From the NCBI GenBank assembly GCA_031216915.1, contig CM062297.1, forward strand, positions 181,188,350-181,252,349: a stretch of 64,000 bases of DNA, given 5' to 3'. This DNA comes from Pictodentalium vernedei (taxonomy: Eukaryota; Mollusca; Scaphopoda; Dentaliida; Dentaliidae). Both the position numbers and the translations under genes were made by a program. Positions 10,885 to 20,994 of this stretch are shown here, one piece after another. Below the pieces are notes generated by a model, which did no database searches, was not told the DNA's origin, and worked only from the letters and a program-made list of their open reading frames with translations. The first letter of the stretch is position 1. Every line of letters starts with the position of its first letter.

Positions 10885-11300
10885 AGGAGTTTATAAACTA
10901 TGGCTTAGAAACAACAGTGAGAACTGAAATTATTATGGTCTAATTTTCTTGGGTAACATTCAACATGAGTGGGAGTAATGACTTGGCTCATATGGTGTTT
11001 AGTTTGTTATTTGAACCATTAAATGCCAATTTCAACCAATGTGTGAGACTGAACAAATGGCTTTAAGTAGATATTAAACGAGTATACTATTAGAACAAAG
11101 TTTTTAGAGCTGTTGTGCAAATAAGTGACCCTTTGGGATTATCAGGTGTAGGCTAATACGATTTGTTCCAGTAATTGTACGTCAGCCTTCTTTCTAACTG
11201 TTAATACTATATGTGTTAACGATATTTGTATAATTCTCTTAGGGCATCTTGGGAAGGATGTGTTGAATATTCTGCATACATATAGACCAGTTCAGCTATA
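10885..11300. other. Unassigned sequence, no gene seen
   Basis: No recognised repeat or coding region. Confidence 0.45.
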
Positions 11301-11306
11301 TGTACT

Positions 11307-11559
11307 CAGGCCTGAAAATAAGCAGTCTGGCATTTGCAGAATGAGGTCCCCAGAGGGTGAATTTGATGATGCTATCCCATACAGTGGGCCAATTTTTCCT
11401 CTGGGTACGTCTTTCTGTTTAGTTTTGAGTCTCTGATTCAGATTGAGGTTCACAGAAGATAAATTTAGTGATGCTACCCTGCTGTGCAGGGTAGCATCAC
11501 TAAATTCACCCTCTGGGGACCTCATTTTGCAGATGACAGTCTGCTTATTTTCTGGCTTG
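11307..11559 (+). mobile_element. Family I hAT-like MITE
   Basis: Ends CAGGCCTGAAAATAAGCAG / CTGCTTATTTTCTGGCTTG. An inner hairpin joins GATGCTACCCTGC and GCAGGGTAGCATC, flanked by repeated CCAGAGGGTGAATTT arms. Flanking octamers TATGTACT and CATGTATT are a plausible decayed 8-bp duplication. The copy at 23697-23949 has a perfect one. Short frames here are artefacts of the arms. Confidence 0.78.
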
Positions 11560-11630
11560 CATGTATTTGAAGAAACATTGCCACTGTGGTGTCCAAATAA
11601 ATAAAAATTCAACTTTATTTTTTAATACTA

Positions 11631-11889
11631 CAGTACAGTCACTGTGGACTGGTCGTAATCCACGTGTGGGGAGTGATGTCCATGTCCATGCGTGCATTTA
11701 CCAGGTAATAAAAAATAATCATCAGCAAAAATTTTTAATTAATGAAGCACCGGGTTGGTTGTACCCGGTGCTTCATTAATTAAATTTTTGATGATTAATC
11801 TTATAATTAGTGTTTGGAATCTAATATTATTGCATCCATGGAAATATTGCCTAACTGTTGAAAGTGACCAGTCCATGGCGGCTGCACTG
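11631..11889 (+). mobile_element. Tc1/mariner-like palindromic MITE (TA target)
   Basis: A 259-bp element flanked by TA at 11629-11630 and 11890-11891. Termini are CAGTACAGTC and GGCTGCACTG, with ACTGGTC/GACCAGTCC just inside. The centre is a hairpin with GAAGCACCGGGTTG and ACCCGGTGCTTC arms. It is the empty-form reference for the split copy at 29529-31030. Confidence 0.85.
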
Positions 11890-11894
11890 TAACA

Positions 11895-12183
11895 CCTTAC
11901 ACACTGATGTCCAAATACCCAAATTTCAAACAGCAAATTTTTCCCGTATTACATCTTAGAAATGAACCAATTCAGTATGGTCATGATTAGCCACAGTGCA
12001 GAAATATATGACCTTAAACCCCAATAAATAAATAATAATAAATATAAATAACCAATTCAGTGGTTTTGACAGAGCTTGAGCTCCTTTCAAACACCACTGA
12101 ATTGGTTAAATTCCTAGTTGAATTGAGGGAAAAATTTGTAGCTAAAAATTTTTGGATTTTGATACCAGTGTGTAGAAGGCTAG
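11895..12183. mobile_element. Family O hairpin element split by a SINE tail
   Basis: Arms TTACACACTGATGTCCAAAT and TTTTGATACCAGTGTGTAG face each other around a hairpin with ACCAATTCAGTGGTTTTGA / ACCACTGAATTGGTT. A 5'-truncated SINE tail (11977-12049) interrupts it, flanked by AACCAATTCAGT at 11965-11976 and 12050-12061. Partial relatives lie at 17505-17630 and 43157-43220. Confidence 0.7.
11977..12049 (+). mobile_element. 5'-truncated SINE tail with 12-bp target duplication
   Basis: Only ATGGTCATGATTAGCC, 'GTGCAGAAATATATGACC' and the CCAATAAATAAATAA tail are present. AACCAATTCAGT is repeated exactly on both sides, which shows that the short form was inserted as such and was not trimmed later. 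Confidence 0.85.
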
Positions 12184-12455
12184 TTAACCTTTTTCCCAAC
12201 TAATCGGCAAAGTAATTTACAAATTGAGCAGTTGAAAACAAAAGTATGTCTGATTTTACAAATTTTCCTACTTTCTCTATTTATAAGGCCCAGTTGAGGC
12301 TTGATAATGGTTGAAGGTTCATTTTCATGAAAGAAGTGACTGATTTTCTTTCAATTTTGTTACCCCTCAATGGGCGTCCTGAATTCCCACTAGACTACAT
12401 CCTGTAAATCTCCAGATGCTTAGCAGTTATTTCTAGCCAAGACCTGACTAGAAAT

Positions 12456-12714
12456 CAGGCCTGAAAATAAACAGTCTGACATTTGCAAAATTAGGTCCCC
12501 AGAGGGGGAATTTGATGATGCTATCCCATACAGTAGACCAATTCATCCTCTGGGTACCTCTTTCTGTTTAGTTTGGTGTAACTCCGCCCTTTCAGTGGCA
12601 AACCTGGAGTTGGTTAGACGTGACGCAGCCCTAGCTACATCCACACTTTGAGACCCTGATTCAGAATGAGGTTCACATAGGGTAAATTTAGTGATGCTAC
12701 CCTGCTGTGATTTC
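12456..12714 (+). mobile_element. Family I MITE, 3'-truncated, with internal insertion
   Basis: Starts CAGGCCTGAAAATAAACAG and continues through AGGTCCCCAGAGGG and the usual GAGACCCTGATTCAGAATGAG block to TACCCTGCTGTG. The right inverted arm is missing. About 70 bp (GGTGTAACTCCGCCC to CATCCACAC) is not in the other copies. Confidence 0.7.
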
Positions 12715-13185
12715 ATTTTTAGTAAACTACTATAGAACAATGACTTACAGATCAAGTTTGAGTTTCATGCTGATTGCATTCTTCTTGTGTGAGTTATGGC
12801 CCTTGGAAATATGGAAAAGCGCCAAAATATCAGTTTTCCTGACTTTTTTTGGAAACGCTTCAACGGAATGATTTCATTTTTGGTAACCTACTACAGAACG
12901 ATGACTTACACATCAAGTTTCATTTACACTCTGTCTATCCATCCGTCAGTCTGTCAGTCAGTCTGTCAGTCATACTTTAGTTTTCCGGACTTTTTTTTGG
13001 AAATGCTTCAACCGAATAATTTCATTCTTGGTAACCTACTATAGAACGATGACATATAGATCAAGTTTGAGTTTCATGCTGATTGCATTATTCTTGTGCG
13101 AGTTATGACCCTTGGAAATATGGAAAAGCTCCAAAATATCAGTTTTCCGGCCTCTTTTTGGAAACGCTTCAACAGAATTGATGTT
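12710..13185 (+). repeat. Tandem repeat array, unit about 150-157 bp
   Basis: Three units start at about 12710, 12868 and 13018. Each contains TGATTTCATT, ACTATAGAAC(A/G)ATGAC, GATCAAGTTTGAGTTTCATG, 'CTTGGAAATATGGAAAAG' and 'AAAATATCAGTTTTCC'. The middle unit holds a CAGTCTGTCAGT microsatellite. It resembles the tandem cores of H1-H8, but I see no termini. Confidence 0.75.
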
Positions 13186-13189
13186 GATC

Positions 13190-13798
13190 ACATCTAGGTT
13201 ATAACATTTGTATAATCATTAATGCTCATTAGTCCAGTAGGGGACATTGTATTGCTTCAGCGATACGTGCTCTCTTGTTGTACCTTGTCAGAGTTCTCTG
13301 AGCTAAGTCAGAAGTCTTGGGTTATAATATGATACAGTTCAAGATGAATAGCACTGCAGTGTAATGAGTTGGCTTGATTTGAATGAGCATGGAGCATGTC
13401 CTTTACCCAATATAAATTTAAAGACAACATTACCAATATTTTTCCTTAAATAACCATAAAAAACTTAGGTTTTCTCAAAACAGTGCGGAGTCCCCTTTGA
13501 AAAGGAATGATCTCATACTCTCGAAAAATACCTGACAGAACTTATTCCTTTCCTCTTGGGAACTCCTGGAAGTGGTGCAGCGTTTAATGCTATGGATGAA
13601 AATTTTTTGCTTTACTTCTAAAATAGGACCATGCCACCAATGTCTTAATTGAGTGTATTGCAAAATTATGATTAGTTCAATTACAAATGATTGGCTGAAC
13701 TTTGTTTTTCACATCTTGCTGGTACTATACAGCCATAGACATTAAAAGTAACCACTTCATGTACCAAACCCTATCAAGATATTTTTCAGTAAAGAATG
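13190..13798. other. Unassigned sequence, no gene seen
   Basis: No recognised repeat. One minus-strand frame near 13475-13663 is short and has no known domain. Confidence 0.45.
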
Positions 13799-13799
13799 G

Positions 13800-14104
13800 G
13801 ATGGTAGCATTGTGGCACAGTGGTTAGAGCATTGTACTTTAAACCGAAAGGTTAACAGTTCAATCCAGACCAGCAGTTAGAGCGTTATTTTGTTGGACAA
13901 GATACTTGATCCTGATTGCCTATGTGGGGGCATGGTGGCACTGTATACTATGATGTACTGCACATCGATGGTGAACTTGCCTTCCAGCAATACTAACTCT
14001 GCTAGTGTGCAATTAGTAAGTTAGGGAGTTTGACAGTTGCTTGCTGCTGCTAGGTGGTTCTCTGGGTATTCTGGCTTCTTCTACCTGTAAAACTGTCCAA
14101 AGCA
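13800..14104 (+). mobile_element. tRNA-derived SINE (family F), tail missing
   Basis: tRNA-like head with TGGCACAGTGGTTAGAGC (A box region) and GTTCAATCC (B box). The body contains 'CTGCACATCGATGGTGAACT' and ends at 'CTTCTACCTGTAAAACTGTC'. The AATA tail is absent, so it is 3'-truncated or deleted. Confidence 0.75.
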
Positions 14105-14590
14105 CCCTCTCTATTGCAAGTCTTGTTACACAGGCCTTTAGATTACCCCAATTTCACACCGTTTACAAGTGTTCCCAAATTTGAGAAGGTGTGAAGACAT
14201 CAAGAAAAATGTATAAATTCTCTGTACCTCTTCCACATTTGAGAATAACTTCCATCTTGAAACACAAAAAAGCATAGCAATAAAACATAACAGGACAAGA
14301 CTTTTAATTCTGTTTTTAATGTGCCCAAATTAGGGCAAAATGGTGTGCCCAAAATAAATGAATTTAAAAGGGTGTGTTACACCAAAATAAACAAAGGATG
14401 GGACATACTAACATGCTGATGTGAGTTTCATGTTAGCCTTTTTAGCACTGAGCTCTTGAATGATTTCATTGAAAGTTATATAATTTACAGCAAAGTGGGT
14501 GAATCTATTTTGTATTCAAGGGGAGGTTCAGCAATAATTTAATTTTACAGCCCTACAGGGCTGTAGATTTAAATTTTGGCAAATCCTCCT
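14105..14590. other. Unassigned sequence with a short hairpin
   Basis: A short hairpin ACAGCCC-TACA-GGGCTGT sits at 14549-14566 between T- and A-rich arms. Nothing else is recognised. The right edge is the SINE target duplication. Confidence 0.45.
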
Positions 14591-14595
14591 TACCA

Positions 14596-14933
14596 GGGAG
14601 CACGATGACTCAGTGGTTATGGCATTGAACTTCAAACCAAAAGGTTTATGGTTCGATCCCCACCAGGGGTTACTGCAATGTGTCCTTGAGCAAGGCGCTC
14701 AATCCCTATTTCCCATGAGTGGACATGGTGGCACCTTATACTAAGGCGTACTACACATCGGTGTGCACTTGTCTTCAACCAATGCTAACCCTGCTTATGT
14801 GGAGTTAGTTGGGTTGGGGAGTCTGGCAGTTGCTCGCCACTGTCTCTCTGGTTACCCTGGTTTCCTCAACCCATAAACCGCACTGTCATGAGGTGACCCT
14901 GGCTGTCAAAAGTGTCATTAAACCCCAATAAAA
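14596..14933 (+). mobile_element. tRNA-derived SINE (family F type 2), full copy
   Basis: A box GACTCAGTGGTTATGG and B box GGTTCGATCCC are well preserved. The type 2 3' end 'AGGTGACCCTGGCTGTCAAA' continues to AAACCCCAATAAAA. A 15-bp duplication, AAATCCTCCTTACCA / AAATCCTCCCTGCCA, flanks it (14581-14595, 14934-14948). Confidence 0.88.
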
Positions 14934-14998
14934 AAATCCTCCCTGCCAATTTGTTGTGTATTGTATCATCTTGTTATAAAAAATTTATGAATAACCAG

Positions 14999-15147
14999 TT
15001 CCCCCATGGGAAACCCGAGAAGTGGAACAGTGCTTGTTTACTGTGGAAAACAACTGTTCTGCTTTACTGGTAAAATAGGACCCAGTAACCAATGCCTGGG
15101 GTGGAAGTTGTTTAAAGTGGGCAGCATAGGTATAAATAAAGAACACG
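14999..15147 (+). mobile_element. Family G SINE-like repeat, tail missing
   Basis: CCCCCATGGGAAACCCGAGA, TTTACTGGTAAAATAGGACC, 'CCAATGCCTGGGGTGGAAG' and 'GTGGGCAGCATAGGTATAAA' match the other G copies. No AATA tail follows. Confidence 0.7.
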
Positions 15148-15149
15148 TT

Positions 15150-15605
15150 AAAAGCAGCATTTAATCCAAGGAGTTTTCGAGGTCATATTTCTGCCACATT
15201 GCCAATGTGGAATAGGTAGTAAAACTCTCAATAACTGTTCCCCAGCCTATACTATCTAACAGTAATCCATCAACACAGGGTCTCAAGTTGTGAACATGCA
15301 TACTGAACTACCATGGATTATGTTAGAGGTTCTTTTGGGGTTTGATCTAAGATGTGCTGCCAAGGCTGCTTCAAGAAGCTCAATTTCAGGGACCTCAAGA
15401 GAACTTAGGTGCCTGAAAGTTTGTCAGGGGCAACAGATATTTTTCAGTCCTGTGATTATGGCATAAGTATGCTCACATTATGGTGGCTGTAATGGATCCT
15501 CACTCCCAAGAAAGGTCCCTTCCCAATTTCCATGGATTAAATAAACTCTGTTAATCTGAAGAGTGCATGGCCATATAATTCATAAGGCTGACTAGTCTGA
15601 AGCCT
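15150..15605. other. Unassigned sequence, no gene seen
   Basis: No recognised family and no credible coding frame. Confidence 0.45.
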
Positions 15606-15634
15606 AGTGGCCCACAGGGAGAGGTGGCCCGCCA

Positions 15635-15891
15635 TTTTTGTACCCCGAAAAAAATACGGGGGAATCTAGCCGTGACGTCATCCGTCTGTCCGTCTGTCTG
15701 TCTGTCCGTCTGTCTGTCCGGGCGTAGACGGAATTTGTGTCCGCTCCATAACTTCTTACAGCCTTCAAGGATATTAATGATACTTGGTATTATTATTGCC
15801 CACAACCAGAGGGTGTGTCACGAATAAGGTTGGAATGGCTATCAAGGCTTTTTTCAGGGGAATCAGCCACCCTTTGGTGGCCATCCTCTAG
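15635..15891 (+). mobile_element. H8: Helitron-like non-autonomous element
   Basis: Short relative of H7. The 5' part has a CCCCG...CGGGG stem and a CCGTCTGTCCGTCTGTCTGT microsatellite. The 3' end is the hairpin GCCACC-CTTT-GGTGGC, six bases, then CTAG followed by a T run. A hairpin close to CTRR before T is the Helitron 3' signature. The 5' boundary is approximate. Confidence 0.6.
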
Positions 15892-15899
15892 TTTTTTTT

Positions 15900-16230
15900 G
15901 CTGAGGCACTGTTACTAGTGCCTAAGGACTCCAATGGTTAAAGGCACTTTGCACCGTAGCGATACATGTACATATGTATTTATCCATATATATACTCTCA
16001 TAAGTATACTATATATATATTTATATACAGTACATTATTTTAATGCTTATTTAAATAATATGTCAAGTTGTGAGCAGAATTCTTCAGGAGACCCACAAAA
16101 TGGATATAGGGCTATGTACTGCAGCAAAGTGTCTAGCGTACCAGGGTCAGGATGTCAGCTGTAGTGGGGTGAAAGATTGAAGTGTGGGAGGGGCCCTGAA
16201 GTATCTAAAAGCCTAGGGGCCTGCTCAAGG
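15900..16230. other. Unassigned sequence with a TA-rich stretch
   Basis: TA-dinucleotide-rich DNA at 15985-16030. No gene or repeat family recognised. Confidence 0.45.
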
Positions 16231-16235
16231 GTTAA

Positions 16236-16483
16236 TACAGCACTGGAAGAGTGCTAATTATCTTTGGATGTAAAAATTTGCTCATGTGTCAATGCCTTGT
16301 TACAAATTATGGGAGAGTACCTAGAGGTACTCTCCCATAAATTGTGACAAGGCATATCCTTACAGACTAAGATATTTCACTTAAAAGATAATATAGAGTA
16401 CATCCACAGAATATGAAACCTTTAAGCTGTGGTACCTGCACTTCAGAATAAAGACCAAATATGGATTTCCAGCACTCTACCAA
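16236..16483 (-). mobile_element. Family C palindromic MITE
   Basis: Left TTAA 16232-16235, right target decayed to TTGA. The central hairpin TTATGGGAGAGTACC / GGTACTCTCCCATAA is intact and lies inside GCCTTGTTAC / GTGACAAGGC arms. The right end AGCACTCTACCAA matches the family. Confidence 0.78.
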
Positions 16484-16489
16484 TTGAAT

Positions 16490-17255
16490 ATATGTCAACT
16501 GAGAAAATAAATGTGTTGTAATTTAAATATCTATTTGACGAAATTGTGAATAAATGTTCAAGGAATTTATTTCGAAGTACCCACCTTTTTAATTTACATT
16601 TCCTAAACTCTCCAAAACTCAGACTGTCCTTTTTGTGTGCAGCATTAGATTTTTATTGTTGTGTGAACCTGTGTAGTTGGTGTCCTCATATCCTGACTAA
16701 ACAAAAGTTATATCACCTAATGAAAGTGTAAATCCAATACTTTGAATGAAGTGAAAATTTCTGTACCAGTTGCCTGTATTTACCTCAGTATCCTCAGGCC
16801 AACTTTAAACTGTACACTTTGTTAGTGAAGCGGAGAAGCGAAAAAAATGTTTGGGAGTCAGCATCGAAATATTTCACCTCAACAATGCAATGGTGTACTG
16901 ACTCAAGTTGCTATGAATATCTCAAGTACATTTTACTTTGTAAATAACTGACATACAGCCGACAGATTGACAATTTTTCTCCGACTTTTGTCACTCAAAT
17001 TATAAGAATGACTGCAAGGGACTGTGAATCTTTAGAAATGTTTCATTGAACCGCTTCAGTTATTGTGGACCAATGAAACGTATCGTCTCAGTGTGTCTAA
17101 TTAAACAAGTCGACTTCTCTGCAGTCTCTACAGTGTGTACTGAAATCATTGTATTATGGGACACAGAAAGTTTTCTTCTCTATTCTTGTAAAATTAAATA
17201 CAGTAGCTGACAAATTTATCTGGAGATCTTAATTGAAACCCAGGCATTTGTTTTT
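16490..17255. other. Unassigned sequence, no gene seen
   Basis: A short + frame (16546-16731) has no recognised domain. I recognise no repeat. Confidence 0.45.
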
Positions 17256-17259
17256 TGAT

Positions 17260-17500
17260 TTGACTGGTGGTGCACTGAATTATTTTTGGTAGATGGAATT
17301 TCTCCATAAATGATTGTTTTATTACAGTTTATTGTCCATAGGCACCCTCCAGTAAATTATAATGAACAGTTGACAGTAATATAATATTATTTGCTTGTAG
17401 ATGAATGCAGGGCACATTCTAAAAATCTCTGAACTTTATTGTGAGACCAGATTTTTTGATAGAGTACAAATACAGGCTTCTACCATGTACTGTGTTAGAT
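17260..17500 (-). mobile_element. Very diverged family C-like element
   Basis: ACTGGTGGTGCACTGAATTATTTTTGG on the left (as several short matches), 'TAGGCACCCTCCAGTAAATT' in the middle and 'CAGGCTTCTACCATGTAC' on the right follow the C layout with heavy decay. The TTAA targets are not visible. Confidence 0.4.
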
Positions 17501-17504
17501 CACA

Positions 17505-17630
17505 GCATTTCATTGTCAAACAAGCTCTGTCAAACAAGAATGAATTGGTTTAATTCCCAAATGCATTTTGGGGCAAATTTCGTACTCAAAATTTGAGTAT
17601 TTTGACATCAGTGTGTAGATGGTTAAAGAT
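17505..17630. repeat. Family O fragment
   Basis: AAACAAGCTCTGTCAAACAAG then 'GAATGAATTGGTTTAATTCC' and 'TTTTGACATCAGTGTGTAG' match the right arm of the O element at 11895-12183. Confidence 0.55.
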
Positions 17631-17869
17631 GAGCGATTCATTACTCGCCTACATTCAAGGTCAAACAAGTGATTTATTTGTCATTTGTTATTTTAAATCT
17701 CACTCAGTCATTTGGCCGCAACTGTTAATTGGTTATTTTTTTGTAAAATTGAACTAGTACAACTCCAAGGGTTGAGAACTCAGCTAACAGTGAAATGTAT
17801 CTATTATTTTTAACAGACTATACACTGTTTCTCTCTTGTTATCATTAGGTAATACTATTTATTATATGC

Positions 17870-18290
17870 TAGCCTGTGAATTATCGCAGATTATCTGAAA
17901 GGTATTTCTTGATATCCATCGACTCAATGGATATCGAGAAATATCCCTCAGTAGCTTCCTAAATGACATCATGCTTCAACGTATGATGTTGCTTTGAACA
18001 TCGCCTTGAAGGAACGATCAGCAGATCTTTGTTATTGCCTTGAAATTGTTTGCAGTTGAATTGGGCTGAATATTGTGCAGTAAAATGTCACAAAGCATAA
18101 AATAAAAAGAAAATATATGCTATTTTCAGCTATTTTCGTGAATATCGGGAATTATCTCATTCAAGTGGACCGTAAATTTTCATCTTTCACTCACGCAAGC
18201 GCTCGTGAAAATTAGAACTTTCAGGTCCACCACACTCATGAGATAATTCACTAAAACAGCATAGATATCCTCTATTTATATGTGAAAAAG
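17870..18290. repeat. Pair of inverted repeats, element not identified
   Basis: ATTTCTTGATATCCAT faces ATGGATATCGAGAAAT at 17907-17946. GAATTATCTCATTCAAGTGGACC faces GGTCCACCACACTCATGAGATAATTC at 18148-18250 (imperfect). Two nested palindromes suggest another MITE, but I could not fix its ends. Confidence 0.4.
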
Positions 18291-18416
18291 AGTTACCACA
18301 ACGTTGTTGCTTTAAGTGGTCTTGATGTGAGACTTGTCTTACTATAATGACAGTCAAGCTTTATTATTTTTCTGGAATTATTTATTCTGAGCTGCTCGGA
18401 TTTATTTATTGGTGTT

Positions 18417-18764
18417 CATTTATTTATTTATTGATGTTTAAGGTCACATATTTATGCACAATGGCTAATCATGACCGTGACAGTTTTACGGGTGGAGGAA
18501 GCCGGAGTACCCGGAGAGAACCACCGAGCAACGGCGAGCAGCTGCCAGCTCCCCAACATCGTAATTCGTGTTAGATTGGTTGGAGACATGCGCACCATCG
18601 ACGTGCAGTACGCCATAGTACACGGCGTCATCGTGCCCCCACGCTGGCAATGGAGATGAAGTGTCTTGCCCAAGGACACAACGCGGTTGCCGCAGGTGGG
18701 ATTCGAACCGAGGACCTCTCGGCTTGCAGCCTGCACCTCTACCTACTGAGCCACCGCGCTCCCC
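18417..18764 (-). mobile_element. Full-length tRNA-derived SINE (family F type 1)
   Basis: Best-preserved copy in the window. On the minus strand it has GGGGAGCGCGGTGGCTCAGT (A box) and GGTTCGAATCCC (B box), then the body and the TGACCTTAAAC(A)TCAATAAAT-type tail. TATTGGTGTT is duplicated at 18407-18416 and 18765-18774. High CpG retention (CGACGTGCAGTACGCC) suggests it is young. Short frames on both strands are not genes. Confidence 0.9.
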
Positions 18765-18777
18765 TATTGGTGTTTAA

Positions 18778-18960
18778 CCCTTTACCTAATGAATCACCTG
18801 CATCCGCCTGCGTAATATGCAAATTGAGCAGTTGAAAAAATTAAATTTTTCAAAATATTTCAGCAAAACCATATCATGTGACCCCTCATTGGAACGAGCT
18901 CATTGAAAAAAATGATATTTAAAATAAAAAATTTTGATATCGTCTGCATTGGGTAAAGGG
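18778..18960 (+). mobile_element. Family A piggyBac-like MITE inside a SINE tail
   Basis: TTAA at 18774-18777 and 18961-18964. Ends CCCTTTACCTAATG / CATTGGGTAAAGGG. The uninterrupted SINE tail elsewhere reads GTGTTTAAGGTCA, so removing the MITE plus one TTAA restores it exactly. That proves the TTAA target duplication. Most of the right hairpin arm is deleted. Confidence 0.88.
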
Positions 18961-19288
18961 TTAAGGTCATATACTTATGCACAATGGCTAATCATGACCG
19001 TGTGCTGCTCGGAAAGAGAGAAAAAATGATCAATCTCCATTAGGCCTTCAACGATTAATCGTGAAACGAATGCATCCCGATTTATTCTGTATGATATGCT
19101 TGCACTGTATCATGATGCATGTGAACCAAAAATTTAATGAATATTTTGTTAATGACAATTCTAAAATGGTTACATCAATGACTACTGGCATCTTTTATAT
19201 GAAGTTTCCTTTTGAAATCAGGTTTATAGAAGATTAAATTTACATTGTTTTCGACTAAGCATTTGCATTGAATAGCACAAACCATTAA

Positions 19289-19529
19289 CCCTTTACCCAA
19301 TGAATCGCCTGCATCCGCCCGCGTAATATGCAAATTCAGCAGCTGAAAAATATTATTTTTCAAAAAATTTCAACACAACCATATTAAGTGACCCCCTCTT
19401 TGGAACGAGCTTGTCAAGCTCGTTCCAAAGAGGGGTCACATGATATGATTTTGTTGAAATGTTTTGAAAAAAGTTAAAAAATGATATTTAAAATAATAAA
19501 TTTTGAAATCGTCTGTGTTGGGTAAAGGG
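19289..19529 (+). mobile_element. Family A piggyBac-like MITE, complete
   Basis: 241 bp between TTAA at 19285-19288 and 19530-19533. CCCTTTACCCAATGAATCGC ... GTTGGGTAAAGGG. The central hairpin is TGTGACCCCC(T)CTTTGGAACGAGCTTG / CAAGCTCGTTCCAAAGAGG. No coding capacity. Confidence 0.88.
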
Positions 19530-19701
19530 TTAACCTCACTCTTAATTAAATCTTTATATAAAACTACGAGGAAACAAATAAAAAATTTCAAGAAAATAGA
19601 AGAGTGTGCCGTAATGTTTGGCAGTCAAAAATTTGAGAAATCTAATTTCATTGAAAAGAATTTACTTGATCCCAATTGTATGATGATTGTTATTCAGCTA
19701 A

Positions 19702-20104
19702 GGCCACACAAAGTAGATCTTCTGTTTCTCAGGCCATTATTTGTGAAATTGCATGTGGGCGAGCAGTTTTTTATTTTATTTTTTATTTCAGTAATTACTT
19801 CTTTTCCATCAAAAGTTCATTTTCTTGGTTCACGTTTTAGGCCTCATAATCTACAGAATAGCATGGATGGTGGCGTATTTCATCCCTTGAGTGCAAGAAG
19901 GCTTTGCAATGCTAAAGCATTGCAAAGCCTTCTTGCACTCAAGGGAGAAATTCATCAATTTTTTTAACTTGGGTAAAATATCAGACATGAACCATTTAAT
20001 TTTAATTTTTTTTAAGTTTAAATTTGTTATAAAAAGAGAGCATGCGGCAGCCAAAAGGACCATGCGGGAGGGCCTGAGAAACAGATTTTTTATTTTTTTA
20101 GGCC
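19702..20104 (+). mobile_element. Family E Harbinger-like MITE, complete
   Basis: TAA at 19699-19701 and 20105-20107 flank GGCCACACAAAGTAGATC ... GATTTTTTATTTTTTTAGGCC (ends with matching TCTGTTTCTCAGGCC subterminal blocks). The centre is a perfect hairpin, GCAAGAAGGCTTTGCAATGC / GCATTGCAAAGCCTTCTTGC. GGCC ends with a TWA target fit PIF/Harbinger. The 154-aa frame across it is not a gene. Confidence 0.78.
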
Positions 20105-20145
20105 TAATGTGTGGGTGGATATCAGACATCTCCTTCCACTCATCA

Positions 20146-20301
20146 GTCCAGAAGAAATGTGAGGACACAAGAAGCAAATATGCTGTTATGGACCACGGGT
20201 TACCCGGTGGTCCATAACTGCAGAATTGCTTCTGGAGTTACCAGGCTGTCCATAACTGCAGAATTGCTTCTGGAGAGTCCTCACATTTCTACTGGGCTAG
20301 C
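20146..20301. mobile_element. Family Q palindromic MITE
   Basis: Ends CCAGAAGAAATGTGAGGAC and GTCCTCACATTTCTACTGG. Inside are a TGGACCACGGGT / ACCCGGTGGTCCA hairpin and two copies of CCATAACTGCAGAATTGCTT. Only one copy was seen. The target duplication was not resolved. Confidence 0.6.
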
Positions 20302-20309
20302 AAGAATAA

Positions 20310-20990
20310 GTAATAGAAAGCTCCAACCACACAGTGGCAAAAAGCAAATCACTTTTTGTGAAGTTTTGGTGATTGTGATGGTGACACTCAATTAGTGGTA
20401 GTGTATCGTAATACAGATCATCTTGTGGGGATAGTATCGTGATACAAGTCGTATCATGAGAAAACGAATCATTGCAGCCCTAATCTCCATGATGCTAACC
20501 TGTGTTTCACAAGTCAGTATCAAAGTGATAGTAGGTTCTGTGAATCTCAAATTTTGAGTTGGATTGAATTAGGCCAGTCTTTTGAGTTTGAACATGGGAG
20601 ATACACTGTATACTGCTCACTATCATTTGAAGTGAAGTAAGCTATTGTTGAACCCGAGCATCAAGATAATGTTTTCAAGAAAAACATCCAAGAACATCTG
20701 AACACCTTTCACTCCACATGTGCACAGTGAGTTGGGATTCCAAAATATTTATTACTTGATTTTTTGAATAAGCTTTTTGCATCAATAATCAAATTTACTA
20801 GAGTTCGGTATGATACTTGAAAAGTAACTTCAACTTTGTAGGTCAATCAAATGATTCCCCACGTTATACATGAGTGAGTAGACAGTGAGTAGGATTACTG
20901 GCCTTTGAAAGTTTATCGAATCATGTTGTTTACATACCAATTCTCGGAAGATGAAGTTTTATTACATTGAAGTCTTAGTATGATACAGCT
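20310..20990. other. Unassigned sequence, no gene seen
   Basis: No recognised repeat. Weak inverted GTATCGTGATAC motifs sit near 20405-20455. Confidence 0.45.
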
Positions 20991-20994
20991 TATA

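Larger units (their letters stand above)
18401..19003 (-). mobile_element. 5'-truncated SINE split by a full SINE and a family A MITE
   Basis: Outer copy on the minus strand: TTTATTTATTGGTGTT at the left is continued after two insertions by TTAAGGTCATATACTTATGC and ATGGCTAATCATGACC. GCTGCTCGGA is duplicated at 18391-18400 and 19004-19013. Within it lie a complete SINE (18417-18764) and a family A MITE (18778-18960). Confidence 0.85.

Noticed and set aside
18650-18764. Intact tRNA gene
   Set aside because: A and B boxes are present, but no complete cloverleaf is evident and the sequence continues into a SINE body. The same holds for all other tRNA-like heads here.
19503-19967. 154-aa plus-strand frame
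   Set aside because: Spans the end of a family A MITE and a family E MITE including its hairpin. No domain and no coding signal.
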